Below are positions 1-8,242 of a stretch of 64,000 bases of DNA, piece by piece. This DNA is from Acidimicrobiia bacterium (lineage in GTDB: Bacteria; Actinomycetota; Acidimicrobiia; IMCC26256; JAOSJM01). The notes under the pieces are model-generated. The model did not search any database and was not told the DNA's origin. It saw only the letters and a program-made list of their open reading frames with translations. Location: positions 248,001-312,000 of the forward strand of contig JAOSJM010000001.1 of assembly GCA_027494165.1 (NCBI GenBank). The letters are read 5' to 3'. The translations under genes and the position numbers were made by a program. Each line of letters opens with the position of its first letter. Position 1 is the stretch's first letter.

Positions 1-83
1 AGGGGCGCGGCCGTGCTGGTGACCGCGGCGCGCTGGGCGTCGTCGAGGTCGTCGAGCAACGGGTCGGGTCCGGGCCGGTGCAC
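1..83 (-). CDS. UvrD/PcrA-like helicase, N-terminal fragment
   Basis: Only the first 27 codons lie in the window, read leftwards from a GTG at 83-81. They contain LLDDLDDAQRAAV, the conserved opening of superfamily 1 UvrD/PcrA/Rep helicases, just ahead of the Walker A motif, which is outside the window. A TAGGTT box ends 6 nt before the GTG, suggesting a leaderless transcript. These enzymes unwind DNA with ATP during repair or replication. The fragment cannot separate UvrD, PcrA and AdnAB-type members. Confidence 0.6.
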   Translation of the reverse strand, partial: MHRPGPDPLLDDLDDAQRAAVTSTAAP

Positions 84-89
84 GGGTCG

Positions 90-95
90 AACCTA
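90..95 (-). promoter_or_regulatory. -10 box TAGGTT, leaderless helicase promoter
   Basis: TAGGTT on the minus strand ends 6 nt before the GTG at 83, so transcription would begin at the start codon. Seven other genes in the window have the same geometry. No clear -35 is visible. Confidence 0.45.
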
Positions 96-562
96 CCGAG
101 CGGGGCCGCCGGCGTGGGGGATGCCCACGAACACCCGTTCGTGGACGCGGGAAGGCCCCGAGTAGTCTTCGCTGCGTCGCAGCTCCGATCTCCTCGGGGC
201 CTCTTCCCCGAGCCGCTGCCTCGGCGCCGGTGCGACCCCGGAGGGTCGTCACCGTCGCAGCCGGCCGGGTCACCCTGAGGGCTGCCCCGTGCACGGTGGC
301 TTCGGCAGTGGCTCCCGGCTCCCGGGCCTCGGGGCGAACCCCTCGGTCCGGTTGCCGCACCGGTCTCGGCGGGCCCTTCACCCGGAGGTCACCTGGCGGT
401 GATCCCCGGTTCCACGCTCCCCTCGAACCGGTATCGCCGATCGTACGGACACCCCCGGGAGGCGTCAAGAGCGCGGCCCGGTCCGTTGCGACTTCGTCGT
501 CACTTCGTCATCGAACCCGCGCGTGCGGGCGGGCCCGGCGCACCGGCCGGTCCCGGGCGGCC

Positions 563-568
563 TACGGT
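563..568 (+). promoter_or_regulatory. -10 box TACGGT, leaderless metallopeptidase promoter
   Basis: TACGGT ends 7 nt before the GTG at 576, the spacing seen at the other leaderless genes in the window. Confidence 0.4.
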
Positions 569-575
569 TCGGGGT

Positions 576-941
576 GTGCTGGTGAGCCGTCGTCGCTTCG
601 AGCAGCTCGTCGTGGAGGCCCTCGACGCCATCCCCGACGAGGTGGCCGACGAGATGGAGAACGTCGCGGTCCTGGTGGAGGACTGGCCCACGCCCGAGCA
701 GCTCGCCGGGCGGAGGGGGACCCTGCTGGGTCTCTACGAGGGCGTGATGCTCACCGATCGATCGCCCCTCGCGTACTCCGGCGTGCTGCCCGACCGCATC
801 ACCCTGTTCCGCGGGCCGCTGTGCGCGACGGCCCGCGACGAGGAGGAGCTCGTCGAGCAGATCCGGGTGACGGTGCTCCACGAGGTCGGGCACCACTTCG
901 GCCTCGACGACGACCGGCTGCACGAGCTGGGGTGGGGCTGA
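576..941 (+). CDS. Zincin-like metallopeptidase family protein
   Basis: A 121-residue protein with the zinc-binding motif HEVGHHFGLDDDRL near its C-terminus. The HExxH plus downstream Asp pattern is typical of the small actinobacterial zincin-like family (DUF1025/Zincin_1). The N-terminal half (FEQLVVEALDAIPDEVADEM) also matches the family. No signal peptide is visible, so it is probably cytoplasmic; its substrates are unknown. The GTG at 576 is preferred because a TACGGT box lies 7 nt upstream; a second in-frame GTG at 582 would remove two residues. The next gene's promoter lies just past the stop. Confidence 0.75.
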   Translation: MLVSRRRFEQLVVEALDAIPDEVADEMENVAVLVEDWPTPEQLAGRRGTLLGLYEGVMLTDRSPLAYSGVLPDRITLFRGPLCATARDEEELVEQIRVTVLHEVGHHFGLDDDRLHELGWG

Positions 942-952
942 CCCCGGGAGGG

Positions 953-958
953 TACGCT
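953..958 (+). promoter_or_regulatory. -10 box TACGCT, leaderless ACT-gene promoter
   Basis: TACGCT ends 6 nt before the GTG at 965, in the short gap after the metallopeptidase stop codon. Confidence 0.45.
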
Positions 959-964
959 CCGGCC

Positions 965-1510
965 GTGAGCAGGGTGCACAGGTTCGCGGTGTGGGCACTG
1001 GGGGTCGACCGGCCGGGCATCGTGGCCGCGGTGACCGGTGCGCTGTTCGAGCAGGGGGGCAACCTCTCCGACTGCTCGATGACGATCCTCTCGGGCCACT
1101 TCGCGATGGTGCTGGTGGTCGAGGCACCGCCCGACGTCGACGTGGGGAGCCTCGAGGAGGCCCTGGCGGCCCCGGCGGCGGCCTTCGACCTCGGGGTGGC
1201 CGTCCGGCCCATCCGCGACGAGGACCGGCCGGTCGGGGGCGGGGCGCCGTTCGTCGTCTCGGTCTACGGGGCCGACAAGCCCGGGATCGTCCACCACGTG
1301 TCGGCGCTGCTCGCCGAGTCGGGCGTGAACATCACCGACCTCGAGACCCGCCGCATCGGCGACCCCGACGATCCGGTCTACGCCATGCTCCTCGAGGTGG
1401 TGCTCCCGGCCTCGCTCGCCCCGGACGAGCTCCGGGCCGCGCTGTCGGAGGCCGCGGAGGAGCTGGGGGTCGACGCCAGCCTTCACGAGGCCGAAGCCGA
1501 CGTCCTCTGA
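965..1510 (+). CDS. Tandem ACT-domain protein, GcvR-like
   Basis: A 181-residue protein made of two ACT domains. The first begins AVWALGVDRPGIVAAVTGAL and the second FVVSVYGADKPGIVHHVSAL; both carry the DxPGIV signature followed by a GxNxxD-type turn (GGNLSDCSMT and GVNITDLETR). ACT pairs bind small ligands, usually amino acids, and this layout matches glycine-cleavage repressor GcvR-like regulators. There is no DNA-binding domain, so it would act through a partner. The start is fixed by the TACGCT box 6 nt upstream. The deformylase gene begins 3 nt after the stop, so the two are probably co-transcribed. Confidence 0.8.
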   Translation: MSRVHRFAVWALGVDRPGIVAAVTGALFEQGGNLSDCSMTILSGHFAMVLVVEAPPDVDVGSLEEALAAPAAAFDLGVAVRPIRDEDRPVGGGAPFVVSVYGADKPGIVHHVSALLAESGVNITDLETRRIGDPDDPVYAMLLEVVLPASLAPDELRAALSEAAEELGVDASLHEAEADVL

Positions 1511-1513
1511 CTC

Positions 1514-2017
1514 GTGGCCGCCCTCCCCGTCCTCCGGCTGCCCCACCCCGTGCTCAAGCGCGTCACGAAGCCGGTCGCGTCGATCGGCCGGGAGGAGCGG
1601 AGGCTCGCGGACGACCTCCTGGAGACGATGGCGGCGTCGCCGGCCTGCGTCGGGCTCGCGGCCAACCAGGTCGGGTTCGACGTCCGGGCCTTCTGCGTCG
1701 ACGTCACGGGCCACAAGAAGGCGGACTCCTGCCACGGGGCCTTCGTGCTCTTCAACCCGGTCGTGGTGGCCTCCGCCCACCCGGTCGCGGCGCGCGAGGG
1801 CTGCATGAGCGTGCCCGACCTCACCGGCAACGTGTCGCGGGCGTCGGAGGTGGTCGTGCGGGGCCTGGCCCCCGACGGGCGCGAGCGGGTGATCGAGGCC
1901 GACGCCTTCGAGGCCCGGGCGATCCTCCACGAGATCGACCACCTCGACGGCCTGCTGTTCCTGGACCGGGTCGACTCGTTCGCGACCGACGTGTTCCGGC
2001 GCCGGCGCTACCGCTGA
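1514..2017 (+). CDS. def: Peptide deformylase
   Basis: A 167-residue deformylase that removes the formyl group from nascent N-termini at the ribosome exit. All three family motifs are present: GLAANQVG (motif 1), EGCMSVP (motif 2, Cys metal ligand) and HEIDHLDG (motif 3, two His ligands and the catalytic Glu). The N-terminus LRLPHPVLKRVTKPV is also typical. The GTG start lies 3 nt after the ACT-protein stop, suggesting translational coupling. Length and motifs indicate an intact enzyme. It could be a secondary paralogue, since the usual fmt neighbour is absent. Confidence 0.92.
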   Translation: MAALPVLRLPHPVLKRVTKPVASIGREERRLADDLLETMAASPACVGLAANQVGFDVRAFCVDVTGHKKADSCHGAFVLFNPVVVASAHPVAAREGCMSVPDLTGNVSRASEVVVRGLAPDGRERVIEADAFEARAILHEIDHLDGLLFLDRVDSFATDVFRRRRYR

Positions 2018-2093
2018 TCCGTCGCGCCGGCCGGGTCGGGCACCGGGCGCGAGCCGCACCTCACGTACGTCCCGGTGGGGCTGCGGCGGGGCG

Positions 2094-2099
2094 TAGGCT
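2094..2099 (+). promoter_or_regulatory. -10 box TAGGCT, leaderless PH-protein promoter
   Basis: TAGGCT ends 6 nt before the ATG at 2106, so the transcript would start at or next to the start codon. Confidence 0.45.
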
Positions 2100-2105
2100 T
2101 GGCCC

Positions 2106-2767
2106 ATGCCGTACCCCCGTCGCCTGCTCAACGAGGGTGAGGAGATCGTCCTCGACCTCAAGCCCCACTGGTGGTACTTCTCGAAGCACATCCTGACGGG
2201 GATCCCGCTCGTGGTCCTCTTCGTGCTGCTCTGGGAGCTTCACGGCGACGTGCGGCGGGTCGCGGGGTGGCTCTACGCGGGGCTGGCCATCGCCTGGGCG
2301 GGTTGGCTGGGGCTCAAGTACCTGCAGTGGTACTTCACCCACTTCGTCGTGACCACCGATCGGACGATCTTCCGGACCGGGGTGCTGGCCAAGCACGGCC
2401 GGGAGATCCCCCTCGAGCGCATCAACGACATCACGTTCAACCAGGGCATCTTCGAGCGGATCATCGGGGCCGGGACGCTGCTCATCGAGTCGGCGGGGGA
2501 GCGCGGCCAGTCCGAGTTCACCGACGTCCGCCACCCCGACGGGGTGCAGCAGGAGATCTACCGGCAGATGGAGGCCAACGCCCAGCGGCGGGCCCGCTAC
2601 CACCACCCGCCCGTGCCGGCTCCGGCCCCCGAGGCCTCCCCGGCCCCCGCCGGGGGTCGGCGACGATCCCCGAGCAGATCGAGCAGCTCGCCCGTCTGCG
2701 CGACCAGGGGTTGATCTCCCCCGAGGAGTACGAGGCGAAGAAGGCCGACCTGCTCGAGCGCATGTAG
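2106..2767 (+). CDS. Membrane PH-domain protein with C-terminal SHOCT, frameshifted
   Basis: Two membrane segments (about residues 27-45 and 57-80) are followed by a bacterial PH-like domain (bPH_2/YdbS type) with FVVTTDRTIFRTGVLAKHG and IPLERINDITFNQGIFERI. The reading frame shifts by one missing base near 2640-2665. In the new frame the protein ends IPEQIEQLARLRDQGLIS and EYEAKKADLL, a classic SHOCT module (oligomerisation or lipid association). PH plus SHOCT is a common actinobacterial combination, so the shift is probably a sequence error. The role is unknown, probably at the cytoplasmic face of the membrane. Confidence 0.75.
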
Positions 2768-2770
2768 GTC

Positions 2771-3489
2771 GTGCGGGTCGTCTCGCTCGTCCCCTCGGCC
2801 ACCGAGACCCTGGTGGCGCTCGGGGTGGTCCCGCTGGCCTGCACGCGGTTCTGCGACGTCCCGGGCATCCCCACCGTCGGGGGCACCAAGGACCCCCACG
2901 TCGACGAGATCGTGGCCCTCGCCCCCGACCTGGTCGTGGTCAACGACGAGGAGAACCGGCTCGAGGACGCCGAGCGGCTGTCGGAGGCCGGCCTCGCCCT
3001 CCACTCGATGTCGCCGCGCACGGTCGCCGACGTCGGCCCGGCCGTGGTCGCGCTGGCCGCCGCGGTGGGAGTGGACGCCCCGGCTCCGTTCACGGCGTGG
3101 GCGGGCTGGCTCGCCGGCCAGGAGTCACGCCCCTCCCCCGCCGGCGGGCCGTGACGCTGGTGTGGCGGAGGCCCTGGATGGCGCTCGGGTCCGACACCTA
3201 CGGGTCGTCGGTCCTGGCGCTGCTCGGCGTCGCGAACGTGCTCCCGGGCCCGGAGCGCTACCCGGAGGTGACGCTCGAGGCGCTCGCCCTCCACGAGCCG
3301 GACCTCGTGGTGCTGCCGAGCGAGCCCTACCCGTTCGCCGAGCGCCACGTGGCCGGGGTCGCGGCGGGAGTCCCCGGGGCCGGGGTCGTGCTCCTCGACG
3401 GCCGGGACCTGTTCTGGTGGGGCGCTCGCACGCCCGGGGCCGTCGAGCGCCTGCGGAGCTCGCTCACGGGGTCGAGCGGCGCGACGTGA
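2771..3489 (+). CDS. Cobalamin/metal-binding helical-backbone receptor, frameshifted
   Basis: The N-terminal half (VVSLVPSATETLVALGV, GTKDPHVDEIVALAPDLVVV) and the C-terminal half (GSDTYGSSVLALLGVANVLP, LHEPDLVVLPSEPYPF) form a BtuF/helical-backbone metal receptor fold. The frame changes by one missing base near 3120-3145, beside C-runs. No signal peptide or lipobox is visible, so it resembles the cytoplasmic cobalamin-binding group rather than a classical ABC-transporter receptor. The GTG start lies 3 nt after the SHOCT stop. No permease or ATPase gene is adjacent, so the ligand is unproven. Confidence 0.72.
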
Positions 3490-3525
3490 CGACCCGCTCC
3501 CCGGAACCTGCCCGGCGCCCGATGG

Positions 3526-5517
3526 TCATGCCTCCCGGACCAGGAGCCGCACCCCGTGGGCCGGGACCTCCAGCTCGCCCGCCCGGACCTCGGCCCCGGT
3601 CCAGCGCTCCCGAGCCGGGAGCATCTCCTCCGGCACCGGTCGCGACGCCGCCTCGTCGGTCCAGTTGAACAGGGCCACGACCCGGCGCCCGCCGCGCTCC
3701 GCCGACCAGACCGAGGCCAGGTCGCCCGGCTGGGAGAAGGCGTGCGCCGGTTCGCTCCGGTCGGCGTGGGAGAGGAGGTCGAGGGGCAGGAAGCCCTCCC
3801 CCCAGGCCAGGTCGGCGAGCTCCTCGAGGACGGCCAGCTCCTCCTCGCGCAGCGAGGCGAGCTCGTCGGCGAGGAGGTACGCCCCGCCCGCCAGGGCGGC
3901 GAGGGTGGCGAGGGTCCGCGACTCCTCGACGGAGAAGCCGTCGGGCCGGCCGTCGCTCCCCCACGCCATGACGACGTCGGGGTCCACGTCGAACCAGTGC
4001 CGGTGGAGCGCGGCCCTCGCCGCCACGTTGCGGGCCTGGGGCCGGACGCCGAGGAAGCCCCGCCAGTCGGCCAGGGGCTGCCCGAAGTCGCGCAGCAGCA
4101 CCGGGACGGCCAGGTCGTGGCCGACCCGGGCGCCGTGGCACGGGCCGACGGCGGGGAGGAGGGGGATCCCGCACCCGAGCACGTAGACGTCGGGGCCCAG
4201 ACCCTCGACCAGGGCGGCGAGGCCGAGGCGGAGGGCCTCGGTGCCGGTGGCGCGGGGGTCGTGACGCACCCCCTCGACGGCGCCCAGGTAGCAGAAGTCG
4301 AGCTTCACCATCTCGAAGCCCCAGCCCGCCACCCGCGCCCCCAGTTCGGACAGCCAGGTCCGCACGTCGGGCCGGGAGGCGTCGAGGGCCCACCGTCCGA
4401 AGCGGTCGGCGATCGGCTCGCCCCCGGGGCCGGCGACGCACCAGTCGGGGTGCTCGGCCCCGAGGCCGGGGGCGCCGGGCTGGACCATGAACGGCGCGAG
4501 CCACAGGCCCGGACGGCAGCCGAGCGCCCGGAGCTCGCCGGTCAGCTCCGAGAGGTCGGCCGGGAAGCGGTCGTTGGGCCACCAGGCCCCGTAGGTCACC
4601 TGCCAGCCGTCGTCGAGCTGGACGAGGTCGAAGCCGGGCCGGCCGGCGAAGCGCTCGCGGAGCCGGCGGGCGTTGTCGAGCACCTGGGCCGGCTCGACGG
4701 CGAGCCCGTAGTGGTACCAGCTCTCCCAGCCCGTGACCGGCGCGCCGCCCCAGCGGCGGGCTCGGGCGGTCCGGCCCGCGAGCCCGGCCAGGTCGGCGAG
4801 GAGGGCCAGCGGCTCCGCGCCCGCCGCCACCGCCACCGGCTCGCTCCGCGCCTCCGCGCCGGCCGGGAGGGGTGTGCCGAGACCGCCCGGGACGGCGGTC
4901 GTGTACCCCCAGGTGCCGGGGACCGGCTCGATCGGTGGGGTGGCCCCGGCCGCCACCTCGATCCCGATCCGGTCGTCGTCGACGGTCGACGAGACCACGG
5001 TGGCGAGCCGCCGGGCGGTGAGGGCGGTGACGCCCAGGGCGGGGCCGCCGGGACCGGACGCGAAGGCCGCCCGCCACCAGGACCGGCCGGGCTCGGCGAG
5101 CGGCCGCACCCCCGCGTAGGCCCACGAGTCGTAGCCCTCCACGAGGCGGACGCCCCGGCCCGGCGGGCCTCCGAGGTCGGCCGGCCCGTCGAGCGCGACG
5201 ATCCGGTCGAGGCGGGTGTCGGCCGGCGCGTGGTACCCGACCTCGACGACGAGGACGGGTCCGTCGACCGGGAGGTCGATCGCGACCCACGGCCCGTCGC
5301 CCCGGGGGGACCAGCGGGCCCGGGCGCCCGGGCCCGCCGGCCCGTCGGCCGTCTCGATCGTCCAGCTCCCGCGCCCGCGGGAGCGCCGCTCCCCGTCGGC
5401 CAGCTCCACCCGGGCGGTCACCGGTCCGAGCCCGACCCCGGTGGCGGGCCACTCGGCCGTCCAGGTCCCCCCGTCGAGGGTGACGGTGACGGCGCCGTTC
5501 GTCAGGGTCCGGCTCAC
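3526..5517 (-). CDS. Alpha-galactosidase, GH36-type
   Basis: A 663-residue enzyme predicted to release galactose from alpha-galactosides. An N-terminal beta-rich region (residues 1-240) precedes the barrel, which holds [24 protein letters not shown] and the nucleophile strand [10 protein letters not shown], where the Asp is the predicted nucleophile. The acid/base Asp and the substrate Cys-Gly strand follow near [10 protein letters not shown]. No signal peptide is seen, so it should act on imported sugars. Its GTG overlaps the galK stop (GTGA), so it is the last gene of the galT-PilZ-galK operon and feeds galactose to GalK. Its frame is intact, unlike galK. Confidence 0.85.
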   Translation of the reverse strand: MSRTLTNGAVTVTLDGGTWTAEWPATGVGLGPVTARVELADGERRSRGRGSWTIETADGPAGPGARARWSPRGDGPWVAIDLPVDGPVLVVEVGYHAPADTRLDRIVALDGPADLGGPPGRGVRLVEGYDSWAYAGVRPLAEPGRSWWRAAFASGPGGPALGVTALTARRLATVVSSTVDDDRIGIEVAAGATPPIEPVPGTWGYTTAVPGGLGTPLPAGAEARSEPVAVAAGAEPLALLADLAGLAGRTARARRWGGAPVTGWESWYHYGLAVEPAQVLDNARRLRERFAGRPGFDLVQLDDGWQVTYGAWWPNDRFPADLSELTGELRALGCRPGLWLAPFMVQPGAPGLGAEHPDWCVAGPGGEPIADRFGRWALDASRPDVRTWLSELGARVAGWGFEMVKLDFCYLGAVEGVRHDPRATGTEALRLGLAALVEGLGPDVYVLGCGIPLLPAVGPCHGARVGHDLAVPVLLRDFGQPLADWRGFLGVRPQARNVAARAALHRHWFDVDPDVVMAWGSDGRPDGFSVEESRTLATLAALAGGAYLLADELASLREEELAVLEELADLAWGEGFLPLDLLSHADRSEPAHAFSQPGDLASVWSAERGGRRVVALFNWTDEAASRPVPEEMLPARERWTGAEVRAGELEVPAHGVRLLVREA

Positions 5518-6639
5518 GGCAGGGTCCCGGCGCCGTCGACGGCGGTGCAGACGAAGGGCCGGGGCGCGAGGCCGGTGGCCTCGCGGTACGGCGGCAGCGC
5601 GTCGCGCACGACGGCCTCCTCGTGCCCGTGCTCGACGAGGGCCACGACGCAGCCCCCGAAGCCGGCCCCGGTGAGGCGGGCCCCGAGGGCGCCCGCGGCG
5701 ACGAGCAGCTCGGCGAGGCGGTCCAGCTCCGGGGTGGACACCTCGAAGTCGTCGCGCAGGCTGGCGTGGCTGGCCGCGAGCAGGGGCCCGAGGGCGGGGA
5801 GGTCGGCCCGCCGGAGCGCGTCGGCGACGGCCAGGACGCGGGCGTTCTCGCTCACCACGTGGCGGGCCCGGGGAAGCCGGCCACCTGGTCGAAGGTGGCG
5901 TCGCGCAGCGACCGGAGGCCGAGACGCCGGGCGATGTCCCGGCACTCGGCCCGCCGGTCCGCGTAGGCGCTGCCGGCCAGGGTGCGAGGGAGTCCGGAGT
6001 GGACCGCGAGCGCGACGAGCGTCTCGGGCAGGGGCACCGGCTCGACGGCCAGGTCGCGGCAGTCGACGAGGAGGGCGCGACCGGCCCGCCCGAGGAGCGC
6101 CGTGAGCTGGTCCATGATCCCGCACGGGACGCCCGTCGCGACGTGCTCGGCCTCCTGGCACGCCCGGGCCAGCTCGACGGGGGGCAGCGACCACGCCGCC
6201 ACCTCGGCCAGGGCGAGCGCGATCGCGACCTCGAGCGCCGCGCTCGACGACAGGCCGGAGCCGACGGGGACGCCGGACGCCAGGACCGCCTCGAGGCCCA
6301 CCGGCGGCCGGCCCCGCGCCGCGAGCACGGTCACCACCCCCGCCACGTAGCGGCCCCAGGCCGGCGCCACGTCCCGGGGCGGTCCGAGCCGTCGGCCGCC
6401 ACGTCGACCGGGCCGTCCACGTCGAGGGAGCGGACCCGGACCCGTCCGTCGCCGGTGGGCCGGAAGGCGGCCACGGTCTCGCGGTCGATCGCCATCGGGA
6501 GGACGAAGCCGTCGTTGTAGTCGGTGTGGTCGCCGAGGAGGTTCAGGCGGCCGGGGGCCCGGACGAGGCGGGCGTCACCGAGGTCCCGGGCGGCGGCCGC
6601 GACCCGCTGGCGCGGCTCGCGAGGGGGTGCGTCGGGCAC
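5514..6639 (-). CDS. galK: Galactokinase, two frameshifts
   Basis: GalK phosphorylates galactose at C1 with ATP, the first committed Leloir step. The GHMP-kinase motifs are all present but spread over three frames: [15 protein letters not shown] (galactokinase signature, with Asp where Glu is commoner), [16 protein letters not shown] (phosphate loop) and [16 protein letters not shown] (motif 3). The frames join near 6375 and 5870, each consistent with one missing base. Pieced together the protein is about 375 residues, close to family length. The GTG at 6639 is chosen because a TAGGCT box lies 6 nt upstream, giving the operon an internal promoter. The stop overlaps the alpha-galactosidase start. 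Confidence 0.85.
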
Positions 6640-6645
6640 CCGGGC

Positions 6646-6651
6646 AGCCTA
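6646..6651 (-). promoter_or_regulatory. -10 box TAGGCT, leaderless galK promoter
   Basis: On the minus strand TAGGCT ends 6 nt before the galK GTG. It overlaps the end of the PilZ gene, so galK and the alpha-galactosidase could be expressed apart from galT. Confidence 0.45.
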
Positions 6652-7089
6652 GGGCGCCGTGGTCCCCGCCGAGGGGTGGCCGTCGGGTCCGCGGTGCAGC
6701 GGCACGACCGGCGCCGTCCGCCGGGCCAGCGCGTCCCGCTCGAGCCCGAGCACCACCCGCACGAGGTGGTCCCGCTGGGTCGGGTGGAGGCCCTCGAAGG
6801 CCACCCCGACGTGGCGGGAGCCCGCGCGGCGGGTCACCCGGCCGCGGAGCTGGAGCCCTCCGGGCAGGGTCCCGACCGGGACTCGCAGCAGCACCGGCGT
6901 CCCGACGGCGAGGCCGGTCCGGCGGTCGAGGTGGAGGGCGGCGCCCCCGGCGCTGAGGTCGGCGACCCGAGCGGGGACCCAGCGATGGTCGGGCGCGCCG
7001 AGGGCGAGCAGCATCGCCGGCCCCCGCGCGGGGGCACGGAACCAGGCCCGGCGCTGCGGTCGCGCCCGCCGGCCGCGGAAGGGGAGCAC
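6649..7089 (-). CDS. PilZ-domain protein
   Basis: A protein of about 146 residues whose central part, VPARVADLSAGGAALHLDR followed by GTPVLLRVPVG, GRVTRRAG and HVGVAFEGL, follows the PilZ fold pattern (DxSxxG motif and beta-barrel). An Arg-rich stretch near the N-terminus (RRARPQRRAWFRAP) supplies the RxxxR motif that binds cyclic di-GMP in this family. The GTG at 7089 is the likeliest start; a TTG lies upstream. It sits between galT and galK in the galactose operon, an unusual place for a second-messenger sensor. A heptamer array and TAGGAT box lie 18-48 nt upstream. Confidence 0.65.
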   Translation of the reverse strand: MLPFRGRRARPQRRAWFRAPARGPAMLLALGAPDHRWVPARVADLSAGGAALHLDRRTGLAVGTPVLLRVPVGTLPGGLQLRGRVTRRAGSRHVGVAFEGLHPTQRDHLVRVVLGLERDALARRTAPVVPLHRGPDGHPSAGTTAP

Positions 7090-7106
7090 ACCACCCAAGC
7101 GGGCCG

Positions 7107-7137
7107 ATCCTACCACTCTAAGTGGTAGGATACCACT
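7107..7137 (-). promoter_or_regulatory. Triple heptamer operator-like array over a -10 box
   Basis: The heptamer TACCACT occurs at 7111-7117 and 7131-7137, with its reverse complement at 7121-7127, each separated by 3 nt, so the repeat step is exactly 10 bp. The first two form a perfect palindrome with 11-bp arms (7107-7117 and 7121-7131). On the minus strand a TAGGAT -10-like box (7112-7107) lies inside it, 18 nt before the PilZ start. This is what a multi-subunit repressor site covering a promoter looks like. The regulator is not identified. Confidence 0.55.
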
Positions 7138-8108
7138 CAGCGTCTTCGCCCGGACCCGTGGCGAGGTCCCGGCGGGACGGCACCCCGCAGCGCCCCGGCG
7201 GCGGCCTCCGGCGTCACGGGGTTGGACAGGGTGCCACTGCCGAGCTCGCCGGCGGCGACGAAGCGCATGGTGTCCGGGCCCCGCAGGGGCGGGGCCAGGT
7301 GGAGGTGGAGGTGCGACGCATCCGACCCCGGGAGCTGGTGCACCCACAGCATGTACGGGAACGGCCGGTCGAAGAGGCGGTCGTAGCGGTCGAGCACGTC
7401 GACGAGCACCCCGGCGAGGGCGTCGCGGGAGGGGCCGTCGAGGGCCGGGAGACCGTCGACGTGGTCGTGGGGGACCACGAGCATCCCGTAGGGCCAGCCG
7501 GAGGCGAACGGCACGTAGGCCGTCCAGCCGCCGAGCTCGGCGACGAGCCGGGAACCGTCGGAGCGCTCGTCGTGGAGCGCCCGGCAGAGCGGGCACCCCC
7601 GCTCCCGGGCCACCTCGAGCTCCCGGCGCGCGGCGGGCGGCACGAACGGGAAGGCGTAGATCTGGCCGTGGGGGTGGTCGATCGTCGCGCCGACCTCGCG
7701 GCCCCGGTTCTCGAACACGAGGACGTACTCGATCTCGGGCCGGGCCAGCAGCGCCGCGGTCCGCTCCGCCCAGAGGTCCACGACGAGGCGGGCGCCCCGG
7801 GTCCCGAGGGAGGCCATGGAGGCGTCGTGGTCGGGGGTGTAGAGGACCACCTCGGCGGCGCCGCGGGCCGGGAGGCGGGCGAACGGCTCGTCCGGGGGCT
7901 CCCCGGCGTCGACCGGCGTGCCGGGGGCGAGCGCGGGCCAGCGGTTCTCGAAGGCCCGCACGACGTACGGCTCGGGGGCCTCGAGCCCTCCCACGCAGAA
8001 GGGGCAGCCGCTCGCCGGCAGGTTCGGCCGGGCCTGGCGGTGGCCGACGATCGTGACCCACTCCCCGGTGAGCGGGTCGAGGCGCAGCTCGCCGCCGCGC
8101 TCGCTCAC
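7137..8108 (-). CDS. galT: Galactose-1-phosphate uridylyltransferase
   Basis: A 323-residue GalT that exchanges UMP between UDP-glucose and galactose-1-phosphate. The CPFC zinc pair, the VFENRG segment and the catalytic strand ATIDHPHGQIYAFPF (nucleophilic His in HPHGQ) are visible. The C-terminal half has HDHVDGLP and SHLHLHL, as expected for the second HIT-like repeat. The GTG at 8108 starts the galT-PilZ-galK-alpha-galactosidase operon. Its stop codon (7139-7137) abuts the heptamer array. No galE or transporter is in the window. The frame is intact. Confidence 0.9.
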   Translation of the reverse strand: MSERGGELRLDPLTGEWVTIVGHRQARPNLPASGCPFCVGGLEAPEPYVVRAFENRWPALAPGTPVDAGEPPDEPFARLPARGAAEVVLYTPDHDASMASLGTRGARLVVDLWAERTAALLARPEIEYVLVFENRGREVGATIDHPHGQIYAFPFVPPAARRELEVARERGCPLCRALHDERSDGSRLVAELGGWTAYVPFASGWPYGMLVVPHDHVDGLPALDGPSRDALAGVLVDVLDRYDRLFDRPFPYMLWVHQLPGSDASHLHLHLAPPLRGPDTMRFVAAGELGSGTLSNPVTPEAAAGALRGAVPPGPRHGSGRRR

Positions 8109-8230
8109 CCGGACCGCCCCGGGTGGACGGTCCCGTTCGAGGAGGCTGGTCGTCGGTCGAGCCCGCCGGTCCCCACGAGCCGGCGACCCTAGCTGCCGCG
8201 CCCTCCCGCCGCCGGCCCGGCCGCGGTCCC

Positions 8231-8236
8231 TACAGT
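8231..8236 (+). promoter_or_regulatory. -10 box TACAGT, leaderless PAC2 promoter
   Basis: TACAGT ends 6 nt before the GTG at 8243. Confidence 0.45.
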
Positions 8237-8242
8237 GGGGAC

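Larger units (their letters stand above)
84..575. other. Gene-free divergent intergenic region with nested hairpins
   Basis: No convincing gene lies between the helicase and metallopeptidase starts. The region holds an 8-bp hairpin (125-132 with 137-144) and a nested structure whose 10-bp outer stem pairs 153-162 with 193-202 and whose inner stem pairs 171-175 with 179-183. No T-run follows, so it does not look like a simple terminator. RNase P RNA, tmRNA and known riboswitch signatures were not seen. Confidence 0.3.

Noticed and set aside
84-575. Possible RNase P RNA, tmRNA or cobalamin riboswitch
   Set aside because: Conserved core sequences of these RNAs were looked for on both strands and not found.
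3556-6105. An 849-codon open frame antisense to the alpha-galactosidase and galK
   Set aside because: Low-complexity translation without motifs; both minus-strand genes have clear catalytic signatures.
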